Positions 38,220 through 47,508 are shown, numbered from the stretch's first letter. The stretch: DNA of 64,000 nucleotides from Streptococcus sp. (GCA_030528055.1 JAUMZQ010000001.1:124001-188000), one strand, 5' to 3'. Notes: generated by a model not told the origin, from the sequence alone. Numbers and translations are program-made.

Positions 38220-38566
38220 TAAATATTGGCGAATGCTTTTATCTCATCAGTAGACATAGAAGAATCGCAACGAACTGAAACTTGACCATTTTCTATATGA
38301 AGAAATCCAGGTACAGTAGGAATGTCATATTTTGCTCGAAAAATTTGTAATTTTTCTAATTCACTTGTTTCTTCGCTATTAATGAAAAAGATATGTGCTT
38401 TCGTTTCTTTTACTACACTAGCTAGTTTTGTAGCAAATTTTCGACAATAAGGACAAGTTTTTCGACCGATAAAAAAGGTTGCAGTTTCTTTATTTTCAAT
38501 AGCCTGAGCAGCATAATCAACTGTTGTTGTGTGTAAATCTTTGATATCTTGAGTGAATTGTTCCAT
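38219..38566 (-). CDS. Thioredoxin-fold protein (Bta-like)
   Basis: A 115-residue thioredoxin-like protein with active-site CPYC (about residues 38-41, FIGRKTCPYC) and a conserved cis-proline in DIPTVPGFLHI. No signal peptide is seen, so it acts in the cytoplasm or at the inner face of the membrane. Similar streptococcal proteins are annotated as bacteriocin transport accessory proteins, but no bacteriocin locus is near. GAGG precedes the ATG, with a TATAAT upstream. Confidence 0.8.
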   Translation of the reverse strand: MEQFTQDIKDLHTTTVDYAAQAIENKETATFFIGRKTCPYCRKFATKLASVVKETKAHIFFINSEETSELEKLQIFRAKYDIPTVPGFLHIENGQVSVRCDSSMSTDEIKAFANI

Positions 38567-38650
38567 AAATAATAAACCTCATTTCTTTTAATAATTATAG
38601 TATGCCATAAAAAAGATTAGAATGCTGATATTTGAAATGAAAAAGTCATA

Positions 38651-38682
38651 GAAAAAGCTAAGAAGTTACTCTCAGCTTTTTC
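38651..38682 (-). terminator. Probable terminator of pgm
   Basis: GAAAAAGCT (38651-38659) pairs with AGCTTTTTC (38674-38682), and an extra AG/CT pairing extends the stem inward past one mismatch. On the minus strand the T-run is within the stem, so strength is moderate. Confidence 0.5.
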
Positions 38683-38714
38683 AAATAATTTTATCAATGA
38701 TGAGACCGAAGCAA

Positions 38715-40433
38715 TTATTTCACAAATTCGTTAATTTCTTTTTCGATAGTTGCAATCTTAGCTTCCGCATTTTCAGTGGAATCTCCTACAACCGCAATAT
38801 AGAATTTGATTTTAGGTTCGGTTCCTGAAGGACGAACTGCAATCCATGAACCATCAGCTAGTGTGTATTTTAAAACATCACTAGGAGGAGTAGTTAGTTT
38901 ATTTACGGTTCCGTCTGAATTTGTGATAGTTTGAGCTTTGAAATCTTCCGTTACTAGGACATCGCTATTATTAAACGCTTTTGGTGCATTTTCACGAAAT
39001 TCGCCCATGATGCGTTTGATTTGTTCTGCACCATCTACACCTGAGAGTGTAACAGAAATAGTTTTTTCAGCATAGTAACCATATTCTTTATAGATTTCCT
39101 CAATACCATCTGCCAAGGTTAAACCACGAGAACGGTAGTAGGCAGCGATTTCTGCAACGATAAGGACAGCTTGGATAGCATCTTTATCGCGTACAAATGG
39201 TTTAATCAAATAACCAAAGCTTTCTTCAAAACCAAAAAGATAGGTGAAATTATTTTTTTCTTCAAATTCTTGAATTTTTTCAGCTATAAATTTGAAACCA
39301 GTTAGGACATTAAACATAGTAGCATCATAGCTTTCAGCAATTTTTGTTACTAAATCTGATGACACGATTGATTTAGCTAGAGCAGGATTCTTAGGTAGAG
39401 TTCCTGCACTCTTATGAGCTTCTAATATATATTTTGCTATAATGGCACCTATTTGGTTTCCGGAAAGGTTTTTATATGAGCCGTCATTTTGACGAATTTC
39501 AACTCCTAGACGGTCAGCATCTGGGTCAGTTGCAACAAGAACATCCGCGTCTACTTTGCGTCCCAATTCTTCTGCAAGTGCAAAAGCAGCTTGACTTTCA
39601 GGATTTGGAGATTTTACCGTTGAGAAGTCTGGGTCAGGAACGACTTGTTCTTCAACGACTTGAACTGAATCAAATCCAGCTTGTGCTAAAGCACGACGTG
39701 CTAGCATTTCTCCAGTTCCATGTAGTGGGGTATAAACAATTTTCATTGTTTTTCCGTATTCGTCAATGAGTTTTTGGTTAATGTTAACGTCCTTGACTTC
39801 TTTTAGATATTCTTTATCAACTGCTTCACCAATAATTTCAATTAAGCCAGTTGACTTTTCGGTTTCTAAATCAGCGACTTCAATAGCGAAAGGATTTTCA
39901 ATTTTACGGATGTATTCTGTTAAGGCATCAGCATCGTGTGGAGGCATTTGACCACCATCTTCACCATAAACTTTGTATCCATTAAAAGGAGCAGGATTAT
40001 GACTAGCAGTAACCATGATACCAGCAAAGGTTCCTAGGTGACGCACTGCAAATGATAATTCCGGAGTTGGGCGAAGACTTTCAAATACATAAGATTTAAT
40101 TCCATGTTTAGCTAAGACTAAAGCAGATTCAAAGGCAAATTCAGGAGAAAAATGACGACTGTCGTAAGCTATTGCGACACCACGTTTTTTAAATTCTGGT
40201 CCTTTTTCATCTATCAGGCGTGCCAAACCTTCTGTTGCTTGACGAACGACATAAATATTAATACGATTTGTTCCAGCACCAATCAAACCACGCATACCCG
40301 CAGTCCCAAACTCTAAGTTTGTATAGAAAGCATCTTCTTTTGTCTTTTCATCCATTTGTTGTAGCTCAGTACGAAGATAGTCTGGAAGTTCTTTATAATT
40401 AAGCCATTTTTGAAAATTGTCTTGATAAGTCAT
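38715..40433 (-). CDS. pgm: Phosphoglucomutase (alpha-D-phosphohexomutase family)
   Basis: Interconverts glucose-1-phosphate and glucose-6-phosphate, feeding UDP-glucose, capsule, teichoic acid and glycolipid synthesis. The 572-residue protein has the phosphoserine loop TASHNPAPFNGYK (about residues 141-153), the metal loop DPDADRLG (about 301-308) and the C-terminal phosphate-binding RPSGTEPK. The length matches streptococcal Pgm/PgcA. AAGGAG lies before the ATG at 40433. It is a single-gene unit. Confidence 0.94.
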   Translation of the reverse strand: MTYQDNFQKWLNYKELPDYLRTELQQMDEKTKEDAFYTNLEFGTAGMRGLIGAGTNRINIYVVRQATEGLARLIDEKGPEFKKRGVAIAYDSRHFSPEFAFESALVLAKHGIKSYVFESLRPTPELSFAVRHLGTFAGIMVTASHNPAPFNGYKVYGEDGGQMPPHDADALTEYIRKIENPFAIEVADLETEKSTGLIEIIGEAVDKEYLKEVKDVNINQKLIDEYGKTMKIVYTPLHGTGEMLARRALAQAGFDSVQVVEEQVVPDPDFSTVKSPNPESQAAFALAEELGRKVDADVLVATDPDADRLGVEIRQNDGSYKNLSGNQIGAIIAKYILEAHKSAGTLPKNPALAKSIVSSDLVTKIAESYDATMFNVLTGFKFIAEKIQEFEEKNNFTYLFGFEESFGYLIKPFVRDKDAIQAVLIVAEIAAYYRSRGLTLADGIEEIYKEYGYYAEKTISVTLSGVDGAEQIKRIMGEFRENAPKAFNNSDVLVTEDFKAQTITNSDGTVNKLTTPPSDVLKYTLADGSWIAVRPSGTEPKIKFYIAVVGDSTENAEAKIATIEKEINEFVK

Positions 40434-40557
40434 ATAGATGAATCTCCTTTTATTTTAGGGTATGAGTGTTATAATATTTGCGAAATTTAAGACTAATTTT
40501 CGTAAATAAAAGAACCCTCTACAATAATTTAATCGCTTACATTATATCATGTTTTCA

Positions 40558-40583
40558 TAAAAAAATCACGTTTTCACGTGATT
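40558..40583 (-). terminator. Terminator of the coaB-coaC-panT operon
   Basis: AATCACG (40564-40570) and CGTGATT (40577-40583) form a stem that overlaps the last codon of panT. On the minus strand it is followed by a T-run. Confidence 0.7.
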
Positions 40584-41145
40584 ATTTTCTAACTTTTTCA
40601 AGAGAAGGGACAATAGCAATTGTAAGAATTGTTGAAACAATCAATTCGGCTAGCGAATTAGTTGTTAGGACACTAGCTAGAAATGCTAATACATTTCCAT
40701 TGAACTGTTTGGGAAATAGAAAAAAGATAGCTCCTAATACAAAAATGGTATTTGTCGCTGAACCAATAGCACCTGCAAATCCCAGTCCAAATTTATTTCG
40801 TATATATTTATAAACATAATAAGGAGTAATTCCAATCAAAATGCGTGGAACAAAGGCGACAATCAGTGAGGCAAGATTTCCATTTGGGACAAAAGGAGAG
40901 AAGAGGTAGCTTGTTGGTAACACTGTGATAGTGGCATTTACTACACTAATTACCCCCATCAATCCTCCTAGTGTAGCTCCAACTCTTGGACCATAAAGAA
41001 TGCTTGCAATAATGACAGGAATGTGCACAATTGTAGGTTTAATAGGAAAGGGCATAATATTAAAAATAATGGAACTGGTTAGATGTAAAACGAGCATGAG
41101 TGCAAAGAAAATAGCGATTTGAGCAATATTAGACTGTTTTTTCAT
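40582..41145 (-). CDS. panT: ECF transporter S component, probable pantothenate transporter PanT
   Basis: A 187-residue membrane protein with about six helices and the S-component pattern (AIFFALMLVLHLTSS, then PTIVHIPVIIASILYGPRVGATLGGLMG). It overlaps coaC by 17 nt and closes the coaB-coaC operon. Because those enzymes convert phosphopantothenate towards CoA, uptake of pantothenate is the likely function, matching the PanT assignment in lactic acid bacteria. The substrate is inferred from context, not from binding residues. Confidence 0.8.
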   Translation of the reverse strand: MKKQSNIAQIAIFFALMLVLHLTSSIIFNIMPFPIKPTIVHIPVIIASILYGPRVGATLGGLMGVISVVNATITVLPTSYLFSPFVPNGNLASLIVAFVPRILIGITPYYVYKYIRNKFGLGFAGAIGSATNTIFVLGAIFFLFPKQFNGNVLAFLASVLTTNSLAELIVSTILTIAIVPSLEKVRK

Positions 41146-41680
41146 AAGTTAATTCCTTTACCTTTTTAATAATAGTGTCCAGCGTAGCCAAGGCACCTGT
41201 ACCATAATCACCACAAGCGAGTGTAGTTTCGCGTGGTTCTATCACATGCCAACCGTACTTTATCAATCTTTCAATATTGTGTTGTGTTAATGGATTTTCA
41301 TACATTTTAGTATTCATGGCGGGAGCAATGACTTTTTGAACATGGTGAGGTAAAGCTAGTATTGTACCAGTAACCATGTTATCTGCTAAACCATTCGCTA
41401 TTTTAGCAATAGAATTGGCACTTGCAGGAACAACTAATAAAAGATCCGTCCGTTTTGCTATTTCAATATGGTTAATTTTATCAGGTAGTTGTTCATCCAT
41501 GATATCCAATGATACAGGATTTTTTGACAAAACTTGCAATGTTAAAGGAGTTATAAACTCAGTTGCTGCTTTTGTCATAAGAACAGTCACATGAAATCCT
41601 AGTTTATTTAGTTCACTAGTCAAATCTGCAGCTTTGTAGGCAGAAATACTACCAGTTACAGCCAAAGTAATATTTTTCAT
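41129..41680 (-). CDS. coaC: Phosphopantothenoylcysteine decarboxylase
   Basis: CoaC decarboxylates phosphopantothenoyl-cysteine to phosphopantetheine using FMN. The 183-residue flavoprotein has the N-terminal LAVTGSISAYKA motif, a central PASANSIAKIANGLADN and the PAMNTKMYENP motif that contacts the substrate. The start is ATG 41680, which overlaps the coaB stop as TGATG with GGAG 5 nt before; a GTG at 41683 is too close to that site. In streptococci coaB and coaC are separate genes, as here. Confidence 0.94.
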   Translation of the reverse strand: MKNITLAVTGSISAYKAADLTSELNKLGFHVTVLMTKAATEFITPLTLQVLSKNPVSLDIMDEQLPDKINHIEIAKRTDLLLVVPASANSIAKIANGLADNMVTGTILALPHHVQKVIAPAMNTKMYENPLTQHNIERLIKYGWHVIEPRETTLACGDYGTGALATLDTIIKKVKELTYEKTV

Positions 41681-42369
41681 CACGTCTCCTTTGTATAAAT
41701 ATGTTCAAATATTTTTTGAGCGATGTCTTTTTTGTCGAATGCTTCTGTTTCAGAATCTTGTTTTACCAAGTAAGCATGGTGTTTTTCATCAAGAATATCC
41801 GCTAAATCATTGGCAACGATCATGTCTGCTTGGTTTTTTATCAAGCTATCTCTTGCCACTTCAAGTAGTTCTTTTTTAGAAACCTCTACTAATAATTTAA
41901 AGCCAATCAGGCGAATATCTGGATTCCACTCTTTTATCTTTGCAATGATTTTAGGGTTTTTTTTGAGAAAGAGAACCTGATAATCATCCTTAGAGGATAT
42001 TTTACCATCTTGATTATTTTGGGTTAAGAACTCTTTTAAGTTAGTGCTATTTTCAACTTGGTCAAAACCAGTCATGTAAATTGGTTGGTAATCAGAGACT
42101 GCCATTGAATGAATAAGGACATCATGACTTTTTACCAAAGGCTCCATAATTTCTAACAATTCTGATACATTTTCAATATGTTGAATGGTTAAATTATCAT
42201 GTGGAGAAGGTTTTACAGCTTTTTGGGTCGTTACTAAAGTGACTTGATCGTTATTTTCTAAAAAGGTATTGGCAATTATTTTTCCTAAAGTGCCAGTTGA
42301 GTGATTGGTAATAGAACGAACTTGATCAATTTTTTCACTAGTACCACCAGAAGTAATCAATATTTTCAT
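41680..42369 (-). CDS. coaB: Phosphopantothenate-cysteine ligase (stand-alone CoaB)
   Basis: CoaB joins cysteine to 4'-phosphopantothenate. The 229-residue protein begins KILITSGGTSEKIDQVRSI, the usual CoaB nucleotide-binding start, and carries the conserved NHSTGTLG. Later segments match the family: HSMAVSDYQP, then IRLIGFKLL and DMIVANDL. It is not fused to CoaC, the streptococcal form. The ATG at 42369 has no ribosome site; a -10 ends 6 nt before, so a leaderless start is predicted. First gene of coaB-coaC-panT. Confidence 0.93.
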   Translation of the reverse strand: MKILITSGGTSEKIDQVRSITNHSTGTLGKIIANTFLENNDQVTLVTTQKAVKPSPHDNLTIQHIENVSELLEIMEPLVKSHDVLIHSMAVSDYQPIYMTGFDQVENSTNLKEFLTQNNQDGKISSKDDYQVLFLKKNPKIIAKIKEWNPDIRLIGFKLLVEVSKKELLEVARDSLIKNQADMIVANDLADILDEKHHAYLVKQDSETEAFDKKDIAQKIFEHIYTKET

Positions 42370-42375
42370 AACGTT

Positions 42376-42404
42376 ATTTTACAAGAAAAAAGCTAATTAG
42401 TAAA
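42376..42404 (-). promoter_or_regulatory. coaB promoter (leaderless)
   Basis: On the minus strand TTTACT (42404-42399) and TAAAAT (42381-42376) have a 17-nt spacer. Six nt separate the -10 from the ATG at 42369. Confidence 0.6.
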
Positions 42405-42510
42405 ATGAAACTTAATATTTCTTGTATCATCGGAAAAAACGCTTTTAAAAAGACAAAAAGCGAATGTTAATATAAAAAACAGTTTAAAAGGTGCAGTTTT
42501 ATTACTATTT

Positions 42511-42519
42511 TGTTATAAT
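42511..42519 (+). promoter_or_regulatory. fhs promoter (extended -10)
   Basis: TGTTATAAT (42511-42519) is an extended -10. The leader of about 23 nt carries GAGGAGG before the ATG at 42549, too short for a riboswitch. Confidence 0.6.
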
Positions 42520-42548
42520 GAATATATCAAAATGAGGAGGAGTTTCCA

Positions 42549-44219
42549 ATGAAAACAGATATTGAAATTGCCCAAAGTGTTGAACTACAACCAATAGTAG
42601 ATGTGGTTGATAAGTTTGGGATTAGCTATGATGATCTTGAACTCTATGGAAAATATAAAGCCAAATTGGGTTTTGATAAGATTCATCAACTAGAGAAGCA
42701 ACCAGTAGGGAAATTGATTTTAGTAACAGCCATCAATCCAACTCCTGCAGGCGAGGGTAAGTCAACCGTCACGATTGGATTAGCGGATGCCTTGAATAAA
42801 ATTGGTAAAAAAACCATGATTGCAATTCGGGAACCCTCTCTTGGTCCAGTGATGGGAATTAAAGGTGGTGCAGCTGGTGGTGGTTATGCACAAGTTCTTC
42901 CAATGGAAGATATAAACCTACATTTTACTGGTGATATGCACGCTATTACAACAGCTAATAATGCCCTTTCTGCTTTGATAGATAATCATCTTCATCAAGG
43001 CAATCCACTTGGAATTGATCAGCGTCGGATCATTTGGAAACGTGTCGTTGATTTGAACGATAGAGCACTTCGTCATGTTACAGTTGGTCTTGGAAGTCCA
43101 GTGAATGGTATTCCTCGTGAGGATGGATTTGATATTACCGTTGCTTCAGAAATCATGGCGATTCTCTGTTTGGCGACAGGTGTCAAAGATCTGAAAAATC
43201 GTCTGGCAAATATTGTCATTGGTTATCGTTATGATCGTACTCCTGTGTATGTTCGAGATTTGGAAGTAGAAGGAGCACTTGCTCTCATTTTGAAAGATGC
43301 TATCAAGCCAAATTTGGTTCAAACGATTTATGGAACTCCTGCTTTTGTTCATGGTGGACCTTTTGCAAATATTGCACACGGTTGTAATTCAGTTTTGGCA
43401 ACAACAACGGCTTTGCATTTAGCAGATTATACAGTAACTGAAGCTGGATTTGGAGCGGATTTGGGTGCGGAAAAATTCCTTGATATAAAAACTCCAAACC
43501 TCCCAACTACACCAGATGCTGTCGTGATCGTTGCTACTCTTCGTGCTCTTAAGATGAACGGAGGAGTTGCAAAAGATAATCTAACAGAAGAAAATATCGA
43601 AGCAGTTAAGAGTGGATTTGCCAACCTCAAACGACATGTAGAAAATATTCGTAAATTTGGAATCCCAGCAGTAGTGGCAATTAATGAGTTTGTTTCTGAT
43701 ACAGAAGCAGAAATTGCTACTTTAAAAGAACTTTGTAAAGAAATTGATGTGCCAGTTGAATTGGCTAGTGTTTGGGCAAATGGAGCAGATGGAGGAGTAG
43801 CTTTAGCTGAAACTCTGATTCAGACAATTGAAGACCATCCAGCTAATTACACTCGACTTTATGATAACAATGCGACTATCGAAGAAAAAATTGAAAAGAT
43901 TGTCAAAGAAATTTATCGTGGATCCAAGGTTACTTTTGAGAAAAAAGCGAAAAATCAAATTCGAGAAATTGTTAAGAACGGATGGGACAACTTACCGATT
44001 TGTATGGCGAAAACACAATATAGTTTTTCCGATAATCCTACAGCACTTGGAGCACCGGAGAATTTTGATATCACCATCCGTGAATTGGTACCAAAACTTG
44101 GAGCAGGATTCATTGTTGCTTTAACTGGAGATGTTATGACCATGCCGGGATTACCAAAACGCCCAGCAGCTCTTAATATGGATGTTTCAGAAGATGGAGT
44201 TGCAATTGGTTTGTTCTAA
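42549..44219 (+). CDS. fhs: Formate-tetrahydrofolate ligase
   Basis: Fhs makes 10-formyl-tetrahydrofolate from formate, ATP and THF, supplying purine and fMet synthesis. The 556-residue length is standard. The nucleotide loop [13 protein letters not shown] is at about residues 65-77. [10 protein letters not shown] and the late [17 protein letters not shown] are the characteristic family segments. It is a single-gene unit, with an asd-type RNA immediately downstream. Confidence 0.97.
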   Translation: MKTDIEIAQSVELQPIVDVVDKFGISYDDLELYGKYKAKLGFDKIHQLEKQPVGKLILVTAINPTPAGEGKSTVTIGLADALNKIGKKTMIAIREPSLGPVMGIKGGAAGGGYAQVLPMEDINLHFTGDMHAITTANNALSALIDNHLHQGNPLGIDQRRIIWKRVVDLNDRALRHVTVGLGSPVNGIPREDGFDITVASEIMAILCLATGVKDLKNRLANIVIGYRYDRTPVYVRDLEVEGALALILKDAIKPNLVQTIYGTPAFVHGGPFANIAHGCNSVLATTTALHLADYTVTEAGFGADLGAEKFLDIKTPNLPTTPDAVVIVATLRALKMNGGVAKDNLTEENIEAVKSGFANLKRHVENIRKFGIPAVVAINEFVSDTEAEIATLKELCKEIDVPVELASVWANGADGGVALAETLIQTIEDHPANYTRLYDNNATIEEKIEKIVKEIYRGSKVTFEKKAKNQIREIVKNGWDNLPICMAKTQYSFSDNPTALGAPENFDITIRELVPKLGAGFIVALTGDVMTMPGLPKRPAALNMDVSEDGVAIGLF

Positions 44220-44248
44220 ATCAATAGTAGAATAATGAATGTTAGATA

Positions 44249-44277
44249 TTGACAAACTACTAATTATTTAGTAATAT
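44249..44277 (+). promoter_or_regulatory. Promoter of the asd RNA
   Basis: A perfect TTGACA (44249-44254) and TAATAT (44272-44277) have a 17-nt spacer, giving a start near 44284. Confidence 0.75.
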
Positions 44278-44283
44278 CTTATG

Positions 44284-44424
44284 TATGCGATGAGTCGATA
44301 AGTGATGCGAATCACATATTGAGCATGGGAGGTCATTACGCAGGAGCGGACCTTGGTGAGTTGTGTGAACCAACCTACCACACGTAAGTGCCCGAAGCCC
44401 CACTGAATAAGTGGGGCTTTTCTT
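44284..44424 (+). ncRNA. asd RNA motif (structured RNA upstream of asd)
   Basis: About 140 nt of non-coding, GC-richer sequence between fhs and asd, with a strong own promoter and a strong terminator. It includes GTGAT-GCG-AATCAC (44302-44314), GGAGG TCATTACG, AGGAGCGGACCTTGG and TGTGTG...CACACG pairings. Position and appearance fit the asd RNA motif described computationally in lactic acid bacteria and seen as a transcript in S. pyogenes. Whether it is a cis-regulator of asd or a separate small RNA is not known. Boundaries are inferred from the promoter and terminator; the family match is from memory and has not been scored. Confidence 0.7.
44395..44424 (+). terminator. Terminator of the asd RNA
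   Basis: AAGCCCCAC (44395-44403) and GTGGGGCTT (44411-44419) form a strong GC-rich stem with a 7-nt loop, followed by TTCTTTATTT. Confidence 0.9.
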
Positions 44425-44436
44425 TATTTGGAAAGA

Positions 44437-44464
44437 TTGCTTTTTTTTCTAAAAATAGTATAAT
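44437..44464 (+). promoter_or_regulatory. Promoter of asd
   Basis: TTGCTT (44437-44442) and TATAAT (44459-44464) have a 16-nt spacer. The asd gene can therefore be transcribed independently of the upstream RNA. Confidence 0.55.
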
Positions 44465-44477
44465 GTTAACAATATAT

Positions 44478-44492
44478 AATTTTTAGAAAATT
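44478..44492 (+). promoter_or_regulatory. CodY-like box in the asd leader
   Basis: AATTTTTAGAAAATT differs from AATTTTCWGAAAATT at one position. It lies just downstream of the predicted asd start, where binding would block transcription. Confidence 0.6.
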
Positions 44493-44507
44493 TAGAAGAG
44501 GTGGACA

Positions 44508-45584
44508 ATGGGATACACAGTTGCTGTGGTTGGTGCTACTGGTGCTGTCGGAACACAAATGATTAAAATGTTAGAAGAATCTAGTCTTCCAATTGACAAG
44601 ATTCGTTATCTTGCATCTGCTCGATCTGCTGGAAAAGTTTTGCCGTTCAAAGGGCAAGATATTACAATTGAAGAGACGACAACAGATGCTTTTGATGGTG
44701 TGGATATTGCTATTTTTTCTGCTGGTGGTTCGACATCTGCAAAATATGTTCCCTATGCTGTTAAGTCAGGTGCTGTGGTTGTAGATAATACTTCTTACTT
44801 CCGTCAAAATCCTAATGTTCCTTTAGTTGTCCCAGAAGTGAATGCTCATGCCTTAGACCAACATAAAGGAGTGATTGCGTGCCCTAATTGCTCTACCATT
44901 CAAATGATGGTTGCTTTAGAACCTATTCGTCAAAAATGGGGACTTGATCGTATTATCGTATCAACTTATCAAGCCATTTCAGGTGCTGGTATGGGAGCAA
45001 TCTTGGAGGCGGAACGTGAACTTCGTGAAGTGTTGAATGATGGGGTATCACCTAAAGATTTAACAGCAACTATTTTACCGTCTGGTGGCGATAAGAAACA
45101 TTATCCTATTGCATTTAATGCTCTTCCGCAAATTGATGTCTTCACGGACAATGACTACACTTATGAAGAGATGAAAATGGCCAATGAGACGAAAAAAATA
45201 ATGGAAGATGACACAATCAAAGTTTCCGCTACTTGCGTTCGCCTGCCAATTTTATCAGCACATTCTGAATCTGTTTATATCGAAACAAAAGAAATTGCTC
45301 CTATTGATGAGATTAAGTCTGAAATTGCTTCTTTTCCAGGTGCAGTTCTAGAAGATGATGTTGCTCACCAAATATATCCTCAAGCGATCAACGCTGTAGG
45401 AAGAAAAGAAACATTTGTTGGGCGGATTCGCCGAGACCTTGATATTGAAAAAGGGATTCATATGTGGGTTGTGTCAGACAATCTTTTAAAAGGTGCAGCA
45501 TGGAATTCTGTTCAGATTGCCGAAACCTTACACGAACGTGGATTGGTACATCCGACAGAGAAAGTAGTGTTTGAATTAACATAA
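44508..45584 (+). CDS. asd: Aspartate-semialdehyde dehydrogenase
   Basis: Asd reduces aspartyl phosphate to aspartate semialdehyde, the branch point for lysine/diaminopimelate, threonine and methionine. The 358-residue protein has the NADP loop [11 protein letters not shown] (about residues 6-16), the catalytic cysteine in [11 protein letters not shown] and the substrate motif [15 protein letters not shown] precedes ATG 44508. dapA follows after 66 nt on the same strand, so the pair feeds diaminopimelate and lysine synthesis. Confidence 0.96.
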   Translation: MGYTVAVVGATGAVGTQMIKMLEESSLPIDKIRYLASARSAGKVLPFKGQDITIEETTTDAFDGVDIAIFSAGGSTSAKYVPYAVKSGAVVVDNTSYFRQNPNVPLVVPEVNAHALDQHKGVIACPNCSTIQMMVALEPIRQKWGLDRIIVSTYQAISGAGMGAILEAERELREVLNDGVSPKDLTATILPSGGDKKHYPIAFNALPQIDVFTDNDYTYEEMKMANETKKIMEDDTIKVSATCVRLPILSAHSESVYIETKEIAPIDEIKSEIASFPGAVLEDDVAHQIYPQAINAVGRKETFVGRIRRDLDIEKGIHMWVVSDNLLKGAAWNSVQIAETLHERGLVHPTEKVVFELT

Positions 45585-45650
45585 TCATCTACTGCTTATG
45601 TAAGAACTAAAGTATACTGATACTTTTCCAGCAGAGAGGAATAAAGATCT

Positions 45651-46532
45651 ATGACCATTAACGATTTAAAAAATGCACGAATTATTACAGCTTTAGTAAC
45701 ACCTTTTTACGAAGATGGAACGATTAATTTCAAAGCGCTCCCTAAATTAATTGAGCATCTCTTGGCTCATCATACTGAAGGGTTAATTCTTGCAGGAACA
45801 ACTGGTGAGAGTCCGACTCTGACACACGACGAAGAATTGGAGTTGTTTTCAGAAGTACAACGTATAGTGAACGGACGTGTTCCTTTGATTGCTGGAATTG
45901 GAACGAACGATACGAGAGACTCTGTTCAGTTTGCGCGTGAAGTGGATGAATTTGGTGGTTTTGTAGCTGGACTTGCAGTAACTCCCTACTATAACAAACC
46001 AAACCAAGAAGGTCTTTATCAACACTACAAGACAATTTCAGAGGCTTCGAATCTTCCAATCATGATTTACAATGTGCCAGGACGAACAGTAGCTGGCTTA
46101 ACAGTTGAAACAAGTCTTCGTTTAGCCCAACTGCCAAATATTATCGCCATAAAAGATTGTACAGGCGTAGATACAATTGCTCATTTGGTTGAAAATGCAC
46201 CAGAAGATTTCCTTGTCTATACTGGAGAGGATGGAGAAGCTTTCCATGCTAAAGCTCTAGGAGCTCAAGGAGTTGTTTCTGTTGCTTCGCATACAAATGG
46301 TGACGATTTTTATGAGATGTTTACTGCTTTAGATACAGGAAATATTCAAGAAGCAGCTCGTATTCAACGTCAGTTATTACCTAAAGTAGAAGCTCTCTTT
46401 TCAACAACTAGCCCTGCACCGCTAAAAGCTGTGCTAAATCATCAAGGATTTGAAGTTGGACCTCTTCGCTTACCTTTAGTAGAATGCACGAATACAGAAG
46501 CAGAAGAAGTGATAAGAATTGTTGAAAAATAA
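45651..46532 (+). CDS. dapA: 4-hydroxy-tetrahydrodipicolinate synthase
   Basis: DapA condenses aspartate semialdehyde with pyruvate. The 293-residue TIM barrel shows [11 protein letters not shown], the GTTGESPTL pyruvate loop (about residues 46-54), the Tyr in [10 protein letters not shown] and the Schiff-base lysine in IIAIKDCTG (about residue 166). GAGAGGAA precedes ATG 45651. It is probably cotranscribed with asd. Confidence 0.96.
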   Translation: MTINDLKNARIITALVTPFYEDGTINFKALPKLIEHLLAHHTEGLILAGTTGESPTLTHDEELELFSEVQRIVNGRVPLIAGIGTNDTRDSVQFAREVDEFGGFVAGLAVTPYYNKPNQEGLYQHYKTISEASNLPIMIYNVPGRTVAGLTVETSLRLAQLPNIIAIKDCTGVDTIAHLVENAPEDFLVYTGEDGEAFHAKALGAQGVVSVASHTNGDDFYEMFTALDTGNIQEAARIQRQLLPKVEALFSTTSPAPLKAVLNHQGFEVGPLRLPLVECTNTEAEEVIRIVEK

Positions 46533-46549
46533 CTAAAAAAATGTATAAT
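46522..46549 (+). promoter_or_regulatory. Promoter of the GNAT / ATP-cone pair
   Basis: TTGAAA (46522-46527) and TATAAT (46544-46549) have a 16-nt spacer and overlap the end of dapA. Confidence 0.6.
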
Positions 46550-46574
46550 AGTCATAGTTAGTAAGGAGATTTTG

Positions 46575-47081
46575 ATGGTATTTTCAATTCGTAAAGCTGA
46601 ATTATCTGATTTGTCGTCGATTCAAAAAATTTGTATTGATACATGGAAAGAAACTTACAAAACAATCTATTCTACTGAATATATGTCAAGAGTATTTTCC
46701 ATTTTTTATAGTGATGAGCGTTTAAAAAAAGACATTACGAAAATCTCTGCTGAATGGAATGGCTACTGGGTTGCAGTAGAAAATAACCAAATACTAGGTT
46801 GTATTGGTGGTGGCATTGACGAAGCGGGAAATGCAAATGTTTATGTTCTCTATGTTTCTCCTGACGCACAAGGAAGAGGAGTTGGACATGCTTTATTAGA
46901 GGCTCTCACTGCTTATCAAAAACAAGCATTTCATTCCATTAAACAATTGGTATCTGTAACTGAAGGAAATCAAATTGGAATTTCATTTTATGAACGTCAA
47001 GGTTTTACTTTGTTTGAGGCTGTGACTAATTGGGTTGATGCGAGCCAAGTAAGAGACTTACATTACATCAGAGAAATATAA
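46575..47081 (+). CDS. GNAT family N-acetyltransferase
   Basis: A 168-residue acetyltransferase. FSIRKAELSDL opens the fold. The acetyl-CoA site reads VLYVSPDAQGRGVGHALL (about residues 90-107), with the Q/RxxGxG/A signature QGRGVG. NQIGISFYERQGF follows. The substrate is unknown. The start is ATG 46575 with AAGGAG upstream; a TTG one codon earlier is rejected. It is followed 14 nt later by the ATP-cone gene. The order asd-dapA-GNAT-ATP-cone is also found in pneumococcus. Confidence 0.85.
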   Translation: MVFSIRKAELSDLSSIQKICIDTWKETYKTIYSTEYMSRVFSIFYSDERLKKDITKISAEWNGYWVAVENNQILGCIGGGIDEAGNANVYVLYVSPDAQGRGVGHALLEALTAYQKQAFHSIKQLVSVTEGNQIGISFYERQGFTLFEAVTNWVDASQVRDLHYIREI

Positions 47082-47095
47082 ATGAAGGAGTAATT

Positions 47096-47434
47096 ATGCA
47101 AGTTATTAAACGTAATGGAGAGATATCTGATTTTAATCCAGATAAGATTTACCAAGCTGTTTTAAAGGCAGCACAGACAGTTTATGTCCTGACTGACGAT
47201 CTTCGTCAAAATCTTGCTATGGTGACTAAGAAAGTTGTCTTAGACCTAGAAGAAGCGAAGGTAGAACGTGCTACGATTAGCATGATTCAATCTATGGTTG
47301 AAAATAGATTACTCGGAGCAGGATATATTACCATTGCAGAACATTATATTTCTTATCGCTTGCAACGTGATTTAGAACGTAGCGGTTATGGAGACCACAT
47401 TGCCGTTCATCTGCATTTTGAACAAATTAGGTAA
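47096..47434 (+). CDS. Stand-alone ATP-cone domain protein
   Basis: A 112-residue protein consisting almost entirely of an ATP-cone, the nucleotide-sensing module found at the N-terminus of ribonucleotide reductases and in NrdR. VIKRNGEISDFNPDKIYQAV (residues 3-22) is the classic start, followed by the helical part with MIQSMVENRLL and EHYISYRLQRD. There is no catalytic domain and no NrdR zinc ribbon. It is coupled to a GNAT gene and ends in a terminator. It may bind ATP/dATP and act on a partner; the partner is not known. A truncated reductase is possible but less likely, given the conserved synteny. Confidence 0.75.
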   Translation: MQVIKRNGEISDFNPDKIYQAVLKAAQTVYVLTDDLRQNLAMVTKKVVLDLEEAKVERATISMIQSMVENRLLGAGYITIAEHYISYRLQRDLERSGYGDHIAVHLHFEQIR

Positions 47435-47485
47435 TAGAGATATGAATCTTCTTATTTAACAAGAAGATAAAACGATAAACAGTTT

Positions 47486-47508
47486 AGCAAGGGCAACCTT
47501 GCTTTTTT
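47486..47508 (+). terminator. Terminator after the ATP-cone gene
   Basis: AGCAAGG (47486-47492) and CCTTGCT (47497-47503) form a stem with a GCAA tetraloop, followed by a T-run to 47508. Confidence 0.85.

Noticed and set aside
42520..42548. ZTP riboswitch ahead of fhs
   Set aside because: The leader after the predicted start is only about 23 nt, too short, and no matching motif is seen.
44284..44424. Lysine riboswitch, 4.5S or 6S RNA as the identity of the RNA upstream of asd
   Set aside because: The conserved cores of these RNAs (for example the GGUCCGGAAGGAAGCAGC-like 4.5S loop) are not present; position and form fit the asd motif better.
47096..47434. NrdR identity for the ATP-cone protein
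   Set aside because: The N-terminal zinc ribbon with four cysteines that defines NrdR is absent.
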